This document shows, one piece after another, positions 26,219-39,950 of a stretch of DNA of 64,000 nucleotides; the first letter of the stretch is position 1; each line of letters begins with the position of its first letter. The DNA is from Piscinibacter defluvii (GTDB lineage: Bacteria > Pseudomonadota > Gammaproteobacteria > Burkholderiales > Burkholderiaceae_C), in contig NZ_RCHJ01000004.1 of assembly GCF_004011805.1 (NCBI RefSeq), positions 558,001 to 622,000 on the forward strand. Reading direction: 5' to 3'. The notes beneath the pieces were generated by a model. It made no database searches. It saw only the letters and a program-made list of their open reading frames with translations, and was not told the origin of the DNA. A program made the position numbers and the translations under genes.

Positions 26219-28045
26219 CTACAACGCCGAGTACGCCAGCGAGACGAACAGGTTGCGCCGCGGCGTGTTGTAGCCCTGCGCGATCTCGTAGCGCTTGTCG
26301 AAGGCGTTGTTCAGGCGCGCCGAGAGGGTCCACTCGGGCGTGAAGCTCCATCCCGCCGTCAGGTTCAGCAGCACGTAGCCGCCCATGCGCGAGGCCTCGG
26401 TGTTGGCCACGGTGCCGAAGCGTGCGCCGCTGGCCACCAGCTCGGCACCGGTGCGCCAGGCGCCGGCATCGTGGTCGAGCGCGGCGCTGCCGTGCTGGCG
26501 CGCGCGGCGCACCAGCAGGCGCTCGCTGGCCTCGTCCAGCGGCAGCTGCTGGGTCCACTCGCCGCGCAGCCGCCACGGCCCGCTGCGCCAGGCGCCGTCG
26601 AGCGTGAGGCCGCGAATGCGGGCGCGGTTCACGTTGATCACGGTGGTGAAGCTCGGGTCGACGGCGATCAGGTCGCGGATGCGGTTCTCGAAGAGCACGA
26701 GGCCGGCCCGGCCGGCCGCGCCATCGTAGCGCGCCGCGAGCTCGGCGCTGCGCGAGCGTTCCGGCTTCAGGTCCGGGTTGCCGGAGAAGCCGAAGCTCTC
26801 GGGGTAGTACAGGTCGTTGAAGCTCGGCGCCTTGAAGGCCGTGCCGGCCGCCGCCGAGACGCGCCACTGCGGCGTGAAGCGCCAGCCCCAGCCGAGCCGG
26901 CCGCTGCCGTGGCCGCCGAACTGCGAGTCATGGTCGTGGCGCAGCGAGGCCTCGATCAGCTGCGGCCCGAGCTGCCCGTTCCAGCCGCCGAACACGCCCC
27001 ACTGGCGGCGCGAGCTGCGGGTGTAGGCGGTGCTGCTCTCGACCTTCTCGCGCCGGCCTTCCAGCCCGGCGCTCAGGGTGCCGCCGAACAGGTCGAGGTC
27101 GTTCTGCCAGGTGGCCTGGTCCTGGTCGGTGTCGAAGAAGCCGGGGAAGGCGCCGGTGGTGTCCAGGTGGTCGGTGCCACGTGCCAGGCGCAGCAGGCTG
27201 CGCCAGCCGGCGCTGATGCGGTTGCGGCTTTCCAGCGCCAGCTGGCCGACGCGCTGGCGGTTCACGTCGTCGCTGCCCGGACCGCTGTCGAAATCCGTGG
27301 TGCCGCGGGCAGTGGTCAGGCGCAGCGCCAGCGTGTGACCGGCTGCGACATCGTGCTCGGCGCCGAGGCCGAGGCTGGTGTTGCGGTAGGCGTCGTCGTC
27401 CGGGTTGAAGACGAAGGGCGAGGCCGCGTCGTTGGTGGCCGAGAAGCCGCTGCTGCGCTGCGCTGCCGCCTGCAGCGACAGGCGCGTGGCACCGATCGTG
27501 CGACCCAGCCCGAAGCTGCCCTCGCGCAGCCCCCAGCGGCCTGCCCCCAGGCTGGCCTGCGTGCGCGGGCCCTGCTTGGTGAAGACCTGGATCACGCCGC
27601 CGATCGCGTCGGCGCCGTACAGGCTGCTGCCCGGCCCGCGCAGGATCTCGATGCGCTCGATCTGCGCCAGCGGCAGGTGCTCGAAGGCGTTGGTGCCGGT
27701 GGTGGCCGAGTTGACCCTCACGCCGTCGACCAGCAGCAGCACGTGGTTGGTGTTGGCGCCGCGCAGGAACAGGCCGGACACCTGGCCCGGCCCCCCGGTG
27801 GTGCTGATCTCGACGCCGCCGTGCACCTGCAGCAGCTCGGCCAGGCTGAGGGCGCCGGCGCGTTCGATGGTCTCGGCGTCGATCACGCGCAGGTCGGCCA
27901 GCACCGCGGTCACGGGCTGCGGCGTGCGCGTGGCGGTGACGACCACCGGCGCCAGCGCGGTGGCATCGGCGGCGTGCGCGCCGGCGAGGGACAACAGAAG
28001 ACCCAGCCCGCACCAGGCGGACGGGCGACGTCGGAAGGATGGCAT
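26219..28045 (-). CDS. btuB: TonB-dependent cobalamin receptor BtuB
   Basis: 608-residue outer-membrane receptor. Signal MPSFRRRPSAWCGLGLLLSLAGAHA, TonB box region PVVVTATRTPQPV, plug domain with LFLRGANTNHVLLLVDGVRVNSATTGTNAFEHLP and IERIEILRGPGSSLYGADAIGGVIQVFTK, then a 22-strand barrel ending in aromatic-rich ...RNLFVSLAYSAL. Assigned to cobalamin because a cobalamin riboswitch precedes it and btuCDF follow. Start MPSFRR at 28045. Confidence 0.93.
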   Translation of the reverse strand: MPSFRRRPSAWCGLGLLLSLAGAHAADATALAPVVVTATRTPQPVTAVLADLRVIDAETIERAGALSLAELLQVHGGVEISTTGGPGQVSGLFLRGANTNHVLLLVDGVRVNSATTGTNAFEHLPLAQIERIEILRGPGSSLYGADAIGGVIQVFTKQGPRTQASLGAGRWGLREGSFGLGRTIGATRLSLQAAAQRSSGFSATNDAASPFVFNPDDDAYRNTSLGLGAEHDVAAGHTLALRLTTARGTTDFDSGPGSDDVNRQRVGQLALESRNRISAGWRSLLRLARGTDHLDTTGAFPGFFDTDQDQATWQNDLDLFGGTLSAGLEGRREKVESSTAYTRSSRRQWGVFGGWNGQLGPQLIEASLRHDHDSQFGGHGSGRLGWGWRFTPQWRVSAAAGTAFKAPSFNDLYYPESFGFSGNPDLKPERSRSAELAARYDGAAGRAGLVLFENRIRDLIAVDPSFTTVINVNRARIRGLTLDGAWRSGPWRLRGEWTQQLPLDEASERLLVRRARQHGSAALDHDAGAWRTGAELVASGARFGTVANTEASRMGGYVLLNLTAGWSFTPEWTLSARLNNAFDKRYEIAQGYNTPRRNLFVSLAYSAL

Positions 28046-28058
28046 CGCGAGGCTCCAA

Positions 28059-28082
28059 GCAGCCAGCGTCCCCGCAGGCTGC
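28059..28082 (-). promoter_or_regulatory. Putative expression-platform hairpin of the btuB riboswitch
   Basis: GCAGCC and GGCTGC arms with a 12 nt loop, placed between the aptamer and the btuB ribosome site (GGAG about 10 nt before the ATG). No T tract follows, so control of translation initiation is more likely than termination. Confidence 0.45.
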
Positions 28083-28126
28083 GTTGTTGGCAAAACCGGC
28101 GCCCTCGACGGGCCCCGGCGGCTGCG

Positions 28127-28315
28127 CTTGGCAGGCCGGTATCCGGGCTCGCGGGCCGGCGCGAGTTGCATCGCGCCGCGGCCATCGCCTTCCCACGGGT
28201 TCGCACCCGCAGTGGCATCGTGATGGCCGTGTGACCGCTTACCGGTGCGGGGGCAGCGCAGGTGTCGCACCTGCTTCCCGTTTAACCCCCGACCGCGGAA
28301 CGGCCGGAGGCACCT
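28127..28315 (-). ncRNA. Cobalamin (AdoCbl) riboswitch
   Basis: On the minus strand the conserved blocks appear in order: GGTGCC near the 5' end, GGGAAGCAGGTG, the paired GACACCTGCGCTGCCCCCGC and GGTAAGCGG, the B12 box GCCACTGCGGGTGCGAACCCGTGGGAAGG, and the closing segment CCCGGATACCGGCCTGCC. Length of about 190 nt fits the class. It lies 80 bp upstream of btuB and should shut off the btuBCDF operon when adenosylcobalamin is abundant. A TATCAT at 28328-28333 may be the -10 element. Confidence 0.93.
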
Positions 28316-28337
28316 GAAGCGCTGCGGATGATAGTCG

Positions 28338-29285
28338 TCAATCGAGCGGCGGCACCGAGTCGGCCGCCGCCGCGCGGCGCGACGGCGCCGCGAATTGCGC
28401 CAACGCAACCCCGGCCAGCGTGATCGCCGCGCCGAGCAGCTTGACCCAGGTGTAGCGCTCGCCGGTGGCGCCCCAGGCCACCAGCGCGGCCACCGGCGGC
28501 ATCAGGTAGAGCAGCGGCGCGCTGCGCGCCACGCCGCGCACCGCGTTGACCCAGCCCCACACCAGCCAGCCGAGGAAGGCCGAGACCAGCACCGCGTACA
28601 GCGTGCCGAGCCAGATGGCCGGCGGCACCGCGGCCCAGTCGACCTGCAGCCCGGCCGGCAGGCTCACGGCCACCACCGGCGCACTGCCGAGCAGGGTGCC
28701 GTAGGCCAGCACGGTGACGCCGCCGTGGCGCTCGATCAGCGGCTTGGCGGCCACCGTGTACCAGGAGAAGAACGAGGCCGCGACGAGCAGCACCAGATCG
28801 CCGCCGCCGGCGCGCCAGTGCCCGCCGGTCAGCTTGTCGGACAGGAACACCAGCACGCCGACCACCGCGACGCTGACGCCGGCGACCTGTGCGCCGGTCA
28901 TCGTCTCGCTGCCGTGCCAGCGCAGGATCAGCAGCGTGAACACCGGCCCGCAGGCGAGGATCAGCGAGCTCGAGAACGCAGTCGACCAGTGGATGCCATA
29001 GGTCACCAGGCCCACGTGCAGCAGGTGGCCGATCAGGCCCAGGCGCAGCAGCTCGAGCAGCTCGGGCCGCGTCAGCCGCGGCCAGGCCATGCCGTGGTGG
29101 GCCACGAGCAGCGCCGCCGCGGCCAGCGGCATGATCAGGTAGCGCACGAACAGGAAGCCGCCGGGCGAGAGCGCCTCGAACACCGCCTTCTGCACGCTGA
29201 AGTTGCTGCCCCAGGCGAGGATCAGCGCGAGCGCGGCCCACAAGGCCAGGCGCTCGCGCCGGTGGTGGTGGTCAATGCCCGCCAT
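28338..29285 (-). CDS. EamA/DMT family transporter
   Basis: 315-residue inner-membrane transporter with ten TM helices in two EamA repeats (ALILAWGSNFSVQKAVFEALSPGGFLFVRY and the second starting DLVLLVAASFFSWYTVAAKPLIER). Substrate unknown; family members export amino acids or metabolites. ATG at 29285 overlaps the upstream hypothetical gene by 14 bp, so they are coupled. It ends just before the cobalamin riboswitch, but nothing ties it to B12. Confidence 0.88.
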   Translation of the reverse strand: MAGIDHHHRRERLALWAALALILAWGSNFSVQKAVFEALSPGGFLFVRYLIMPLAAAALLVAHHGMAWPRLTRPELLELLRLGLIGHLLHVGLVTYGIHWSTAFSSSLILACGPVFTLLILRWHGSETMTGAQVAGVSVAVVGVLVFLSDKLTGGHWRAGGGDLVLLVAASFFSWYTVAAKPLIERHGGVTVLAYGTLLGSAPVVAVSLPAGLQVDWAAVPPAIWLGTLYAVLVSAFLGWLVWGWVNAVRGVARSAPLLYLMPPVAALVAWGATGERYTWVKLLGAAITLAGVALAQFAAPSRRAAAADSVPPLD

Positions 29286-30033
29286 CACCCGCCTCCGGGT
29301 CGCCGAGCAGGCCCTGGGCCTCGTCCTCGCGCCAGCCGTCCATCGGCGTCGACCGCGCCAGCGCCATCCAGGTGGGAAACGGCAGCCGGCAGGCGCGCCG
29401 CGGCGCGGGCCGGGCCACTTCCAGGCCGGCCTCGTGCGCGAGCAGCACGCCGCACTCGGGCGGGATCTCCTCCGGCTGCGCGATGCCGGGGCGGATCACG
29501 TACCAGCACTGGCTGGCCAGCTGCAGGTAGGCGGCGCGCTTGCCTTCCCGCTTCAGATCGGCCAGCAGGTCGGCGCGCTGCACCTTGACCTCGTGGACGA
29601 TGGGCTCGAGGTAGGCCTCCACCGTGGTGTGACGCACCGAGAACACGTCCGGCATCGCCACCACCCAGGCGCCCTCTTCCCCTTCGGGCACACGCGCGCG
29701 CAGCGCCAGGCCGCGCCAGGCGAGCCGGCCGGCACGTGTCATCTCGCGCGCCACGCGCTCGACCAGCGCCTCGTGCGCGTCGCGCCGCGCGCGGTGGCGC
29801 GCCAGCGTCGCGGCGAGCGCGGCGATGCCGGCGTCGGTGACCCGCAGCGTCTCGCGGCCCGCCGCGTCGCGCACCCGCTCGAGCAGCCCGGCGGCGAGCA
29901 GCTCCACTTCGATCAAGTCCTGGCAGGGCCAGCCGGCCGAGCGCCACACCTCGCGCAGGCGGCGCTGGTGCGGCACCGAGCGCAGCACGGCGGCGGCGCT
30001 GCGCTCGGGGTCGGGGCGGTCGGCGGGGGTCAT
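29272..30033 (-). CDS. Hypothetical protein with PD-(D/E)XK-like segment
   Basis: 253-residue cytoplasmic protein. Residues about 10-90 look like winged-helix segments (LREVWRSAGWPCQDLIEVELLAAGLLERV...VTDAGIAAL). The region near 135-195 contains PDVFSV, then IVHEVKVQRADLLADLKREGKRAAYLQLASQCWYVI, an E-x-K pattern followed by an R-A-D-x3-D helix that resembles MmcB-type PD-(D/E)XK nucleases. I infer a DNA-interacting or nuclease-like protein; no family can be named with certainty. Coupled to the EamA gene and divergent from the 30132 gene. Confidence 0.7.
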   Translation of the reverse strand: MTPADRPDPERSAAAVLRSVPHQRRLREVWRSAGWPCQDLIEVELLAAGLLERVRDAAGRETLRVTDAGIAALAATLARHRARRDAHEALVERVAREMTRAGRLAWRGLALRARVPEGEEGAWVVAMPDVFSVRHTTVEAYLEPIVHEVKVQRADLLADLKREGKRAAYLQLASQCWYVIRPGIAQPEEIPPECGVLLAHEAGLEVARPAPRRACRLPFPTWMALARSTPMDGWREDEAQGLLGDPEAGDGGH

Positions 30034-30131
30034 GCGGGCGGCTTCGATTGTCTTCGCTTGATGCGCCGCAATCCCCCAAAGGAGAAAAACGCGCAGGCTT
30101 GCATACCCCCTCCCCCTATCGAGGACACCTC

Positions 30132-30512
30132 ATGCGCACCCTCCCCTGGATGATCGCCGCCGCGGCGCTGGCCGCCGCCACTCACTCGTTCGCCCAGCCG
30201 GGCCCGCGCGGCCCCGGCATGGCCGCCAGTGCCGCATCGGCGCCCGGCCCGGGCCCCGGCCGCATGGGCGGTGGCATGGGCGGCGGCATGATGGGCCGCC
30301 GCTTCGGCCCGGACAACACACCCGGCTGGGCCATGATGACGCCGGCCGAGCGCACCGCCCACCGCGACAGGATGTGGTCGTTCAAGACCGAGGGCGAGTG
30401 CCGCGCCTACCTCGAGCAGCACCACCAGCAGATGGCCGAGCGCGCCAAGGAGCGCGGGCGCAGCGTGCCCGCCAATCCGCGCCGCGACCCCTGCGCCGGC
30501 CTGCCCAAGTGA
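30132..30512 (+). CDS. Small exported Gly/Met-rich protein
   Basis: 126 residues; signal peptide MRTLPWMIAAAALAAATHSFA, then a Pro/Gly/Met-rich linker (GRMGGGMGGGMMGRR) and a conserved-looking C-terminal helix WAMMTPAERTAHRDRMWSFKTEGECRAYLEQHHQQMAERAKERG with two cysteines overall (GEC, DPC). The Met/His content could suit metal binding, but this is speculation. It precedes the CsoR-like operators and the efflux genes. A longer ORF from 30048 would add a leader without signal character; rejected. Confidence 0.72.
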   Translation: MRTLPWMIAAAALAAATHSFAQPGPRGPGMAASAASAPGPGPGRMGGGMGGGMMGRRFGPDNTPGWAMMTPAERTAHRDRMWSFKTEGECRAYLEQHHQQMAERAKERGRSVPANPRRDPCAGLPK

Positions 30513-30531
30513 GCGCGGGCGCAGCGGGCGC

Positions 30532-30560
30532 TTGACATACCCTGCACCGTATGTATACCA
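30532..30560 (+). promoter_or_regulatory. Promoter of the RND efflux operon
   Basis: TTGACA at 30532-30537 is a perfect -35. A 16-17 bp spacer leads to TATACC/ATACCA at 30554-30560 with TG just upstream (extended -10 type). The -10 is less than 20 nt from the ATG at 30571, so the transcript would have almost no leader. Both core elements are covered by the operator pair. Confidence 0.6.
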
Positions 30561-30570
30561 TGCAGGGTAT
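30537..30570. promoter_or_regulatory. Two inverted CsoR-type operators
   Basis: Site 1 (30537-30552) read on the minus strand is ATACGGTGCAGGGTAT; site 2 (30555-30570) on the plus strand is ATACCATGCAGGGTAT: 14 of 16 bases agree. Together they form ATACCCTGCA-N14-TGCAGGGTAT over 34 bp. ATAC...GGGTAT with a G-tract centre is the usual shape of CsoR/CstR-family operators. A CsoR-family gene closes the same gene cluster at 36679. Binding would block the promoter. Confidence 0.68.
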
Positions 30571-31620
30571 ATGAGACCGCTGCTGCTGACCCCGCTCCTG
30601 CTGCTCGCGAGCCTGGCCGTGCCGGCCCAGGCCGCGCCCGCCGGCCCGGCCGTGCCCACCGTCGCCGTGGGCTCGGCCAGCGCCGGCAGCCTGCTCGACC
30701 TCGACGCCGTGCTCCAGCCGGTGCGCCAGGCCACGCTGACCGCCCAGGTCGGCGGCAGCGTCACCCGCCTGGGCGTGCAGGCCGGCGACAAGGTCAAGCG
30801 CGGCCAGGCGCTGCTCCAGCTCGACGACCGCGAGGCACGCGCCGGGCTGCTGCGCGGCGACGCCGGCGTCGCCCAGGCCGAGGCCGAGCTCGCCAACGCC
30901 CGCACCACGCTGGCGCGCCAGCGCGACCTGCTGAAGAACGGCTTCATCAGCCAGGCCGCGGTCGACACGGCCGAGACCCAGTGGCGTGCCGCCCAGGCCG
31001 GGCTGCAGCAGGCCCAGGCCGCGCGCACCCAGGCCGCGCTGTCGCAAGGCTTCGCGCAACCCGCCGCGCCGTTCGACGCGGTGGTGCTGGCCACCCACGT
31101 CGAGACCGGCGACCTGGCGCTGCCCGGCCGCGCGCTGGTGACGGTCTACGAACCCGGCCGGCTGCGGGCGGTGGTGCAGGTGCCGGCCTCGCGCGCTGCG
31201 CTGGCCGCCGGCGCCACCCAGGTGCAGGTGCTGCTGCCCGACGGCCGCAGCCTGGCGCCGGTCGACACCGAGCTGCTGCCCGCCGCCGACCCGGTGTCGC
31301 AGACGGTCGAGTGGCGCCTCGAACTGCCCGCCGGGGCCACCGGCGCGCGCCCGGGCCAGACGGTACGGGTGCAGGCGTGCGGCGCGGCGCTGGCGACACC
31401 CGGCACGCGTGCCACCCTGCCGGCCGCCGCGCTGCTGCGGCGCGGCGAGCTGACCGCCGTCTACGTGGCGCAGGCGCAGGGCTTCGTGCTGCGCGCCGTG
31501 CGGGTCGGCCCGGCGCTGGGCGGCCAGGTCGAGGTGCTGGCCGGCGTGGCCACGGGCGAGCGTGTCGCGCTCGATCCGGTGCGAGCCGGCCTGGCCGGCG
31601 CCGTGCCGGCGGCGCACTGA
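30571..31620 (+). CDS. RND efflux periplasmic adaptor subunit
   Basis: 349-residue membrane-fusion protein. Signal MRPLLLTPLLLLASLAVPAQA, lipoyl half LDAVLQPVRQATLTAQVGGSVTRLGVQAGDKVKRGQALLQLDD, a helical hairpin of about 60 residues, then the beta-barrel and membrane-proximal domains. No outer-membrane partner is encoded next to it. The start at 30571 directly abuts operator site 2, with AGGG as the only ribosome site. It is the first efflux gene, 11 bp before the RND pump. Confidence 0.88.
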   Translation: MRPLLLTPLLLLASLAVPAQAAPAGPAVPTVAVGSASAGSLLDLDAVLQPVRQATLTAQVGGSVTRLGVQAGDKVKRGQALLQLDDREARAGLLRGDAGVAQAEAELANARTTLARQRDLLKNGFISQAAVDTAETQWRAAQAGLQQAQAARTQAALSQGFAQPAAPFDAVVLATHVETGDLALPGRALVTVYEPGRLRAVVQVPASRAALAAGATQVQVLLPDGRSLAPVDTELLPAADPVSQTVEWRLELPAGATGARPGQTVRVQACGAALATPGTRATLPAAALLRRGELTAVYVAQAQGFVLRAVRVGPALGGQVEVLAGVATGERVALDPVRAGLAGAVPAAH

Positions 31621-31630
31621 GCCCGGCACC

Positions 31631-34876
<3,246 letters not shown>

Positions 34877-34892
34877 ACCCAAGGAGTTCCCC

Positions 34893-35117
34893 ATGACCAT
34901 CGAACGTGCCATCCGCCTCATGGCCGGCTTCTTCGTGATGCTGTCGCTCGCGCTCGGCATCGAGGGCAGCCCGGTCTTCGTCAGCGAGTGGTTCCTCGCC
35001 TTCACCGCCTTCGTCGGCTTCAACCTGTTCCAGTCCGGCATCACCGGCTTCTGTCCGCCGAGCTTCCTGCTCAGGAAGATGGGCCTGAAGGAGGGCGGCG
35101 CGAGCTGCGCGCGCTGA
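34893..35117 (+). CDS. DUF2892 (YgaP-type) membrane protein
   Basis: 74-residue protein with two TM helices (LMAGFFVMLSLALGI and FLAFTAFVGFNLFQSGITGFC) and the motif GFCPPSFLLRKMGL; a second Cys lies near the end (ASCAR). AAGGAG ribosome site. Second copy of this domain in the window. It lies 16 bp after the RND gene and 5 bp before the OsmC-like gene, in one operon. Association with sulfur or thiol stress is family-level knowledge. Confidence 0.87.
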   Translation: MTIERAIRLMAGFFVMLSLALGIEGSPVFVSEWFLAFTAFVGFNLFQSGITGFCPPSFLLRKMGLKEGGASCAR

Positions 35118-35122
35118 ACATC

Positions 35123-35569
35123 ATGTCCGAGCAGACCGTCACCGTGCGGCTCGCGCAGCAGCGCGACTACCGCTTCGAGATCGACTTTGGCGCGCCGGTG
35201 CCGGCCCTGCTGGCCGACGAGCCGCCGCCGCTGGGACAGTCCACCGGGCCCTCGCCGGTGCAGTTGCTCGCCGCGGCGGTGGGCAACTGCCTGGCCGATT
35301 CGCTGCTGTTCGCGCTGCGCAAGTACAAGCAGGCGCCCGAGCCGATCGCGGCCGAGGTACACGCCGAGGTCGGCCGCAACGCCGAGGGCCGCGTGCGCGT
35401 GCTGGCGCTGCACGCCACGCTGACGCTGGGCGTGCCGGCCGACACGCTGGCCCACCTGGACCGCGTGCTGGCGCAGTTCGAGGCCTTCTGCACCGTCACG
35501 CAGAGCATCGCGCCCGCGATCCCCGTCACGGTGGCGGTGCGCGACGCGCAGGGCCGCACGCTCAAGTAG
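35123..35569 (+). CDS. OsmC family protein
   Basis: 148-residue OsmC/Ohr-fold protein, thiol-dependent peroxidase family. The two catalytic cysteines are present: C56 in LLAAAVGNCLADSL and C123 in FEAFCTVTQSI. It would reduce organic or other hydroperoxides or react with sulfur species. Inside the CsoR-regulated efflux operon, between DUF2892 and the SLAC1-type permease. Confidence 0.88.
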   Translation: MSEQTVTVRLAQQRDYRFEIDFGAPVPALLADEPPPLGQSTGPSPVQLLAAAVGNCLADSLLFALRKYKQAPEPIAAEVHAEVGRNAEGRVRVLALHATLTLGVPADTLAHLDRVLAQFEAFCTVTQSIAPAIPVTVAVRDAQGRTLK

Positions 35570-35579
35570 GCTCGCCGGC

Positions 35580-36602
35580 ATGAACGCCCCGACCGATTCC
35601 CCGCTGAAGCACCTGATGCCCGGCTGGTTCGCCAGCGTGATGGGCTGGAGCGGCCTGGCGCTGGCCTGGCACCGTGCCACGCCGACGTTTGGCGAACTCG
35701 CCACCGGCGTCTCGCTGGTGGCCGCCGCGGTGGCGCTGCTGGCCTTCGTGGCGCTCGCCCTGGCCACGCTGTGGCGCTGGCAGCGCCACCCCGACGACCT
35801 GGCGGCGGACCTGCGGCACCCGGTGCGGCACGCGTTCTTCGCCGCCATCCCGATCTCGCTGATCCTGCTGGCCACGCTGTTCGTGGCCCATTTCGGCGCG
35901 ACCGCGCCGGGCGCGGCGGCGCTGTGGTGGGTCGGCTGCCTGGCGCAGTTCGGCGTCACGTGGTGGGTGCTGGCGCGCTGGCTGCGCGGCACGCCGGCGG
36001 CCGGCGCGGGGGCGTGGAACTGGCAGGGCATCACGCCGGCGCTCTTCATCCCGATCGTCGGCAACGTGCTGGCGCCGCTGGCCGGCCTGCCGCTCGGCTT
36101 TCCGGCCTGGTCGGCGGCGCAGTTCGGCGTCGGTCTGCTGTTCTGGCCGCTGGTCAGCGTGCTGGTCATCGTGCGCATCGCGCAGGCCGGCATGCTGCCG
36201 GACCGGCTGCTGCCCACCATGTTCATCTTCGTCGCGCCGCCGGCGGTGATCGGCCTGGCCGCGCTGCAATGGGCCGCCCCGCCGGCGCTGGCCTGGATGC
36301 TGTGGGGCATGGCGCTGTTCCTGGCGCTGTGGGCCGCCTCGCTGGCGCGCCGCATCACCGCCCAGCCCTTCGGCCTGCCGCACTGGGGCCTGAGCTTCCC
36401 GCTCGCCGCGCTGGCGGCGCTGACGCTGCGCCTGACGCAGACGCCCGACGGCGCCTGGCTGGCGGTACCCGCGACCGCGCTGCTCGCGCTCGCCTCGCTG
36501 GTGATCCTCGCCCTCACGCTGGCGACGCTGCGCGGCCTGCGCGCCGGCACGCTGCTGGTGCCCGAGGCGCCGCCAGTGATCCCCCTGCAAGCGAAGATGT
36601 GA
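35580..36602 (+). CDS. SLAC1/TehA family (TDT) anion permease
   Basis: 340-residue membrane protein with ten TM helices. N-terminal PGWFASVMGWSGLALAWHR is the TDT/SLAC1 signature; further FIPIVGNVLAPLAG and TMFIFVAPPAVIGLAALQW carry the pore-region Phe/Pro pattern. Members carry C4-dicarboxylates, sulfite, tellurite or other anions. Next to OsmC and a Cys-containing CsoR homologue a sulfur oxyanion is attractive but unproven. Confidence 0.87.
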   Translation: MNAPTDSPLKHLMPGWFASVMGWSGLALAWHRATPTFGELATGVSLVAAAVALLAFVALALATLWRWQRHPDDLAADLRHPVRHAFFAAIPISLILLATLFVAHFGATAPGAAALWWVGCLAQFGVTWWVLARWLRGTPAAGAGAWNWQGITPALFIPIVGNVLAPLAGLPLGFPAWSAAQFGVGLLFWPLVSVLVIVRIAQAGMLPDRLLPTMFIFVAPPAVIGLAALQWAAPPALAWMLWGMALFLALWAASLARRITAQPFGLPHWGLSFPLAALAALTLRLTQTPDGAWLAVPATALLALASLVILALTLATLRGLRAGTLLVPEAPPVIPLQAKM

Positions 36603-39886
<3,284 letters not shown>

Positions 39887-39900
39887 GTGCAAGGCCAAAT

Positions 39901-39950
39901 GCGGCTCAGGCGGCTCAGGCGGCTCAGGCGGCTCAGGCGGCTCAGGCGGC
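39901..39950. repeat. 9 bp tandem repeat at the kinase 3' end
   Basis: GCGGCTCAG is repeated five times exactly (39901-39945), followed by GCGGC. On the minus strand each unit carries a TGA. The unit furthest right provides the stop codon of the Ser/Thr kinase at 39942-39944, so copy-number change would not alter that protein; the rest lies in the gap before the GNAT gene. Confidence 0.92.

Noticed and set aside
30103-30119. ATACCCCCT-CCCCCTAT before the 30132 gene as a third CsoR operator
   Set aside because: It has the outer ATA/TAT and a C tract but no inverted G tract, and it differs from the two good sites in its centre; too weak to claim.
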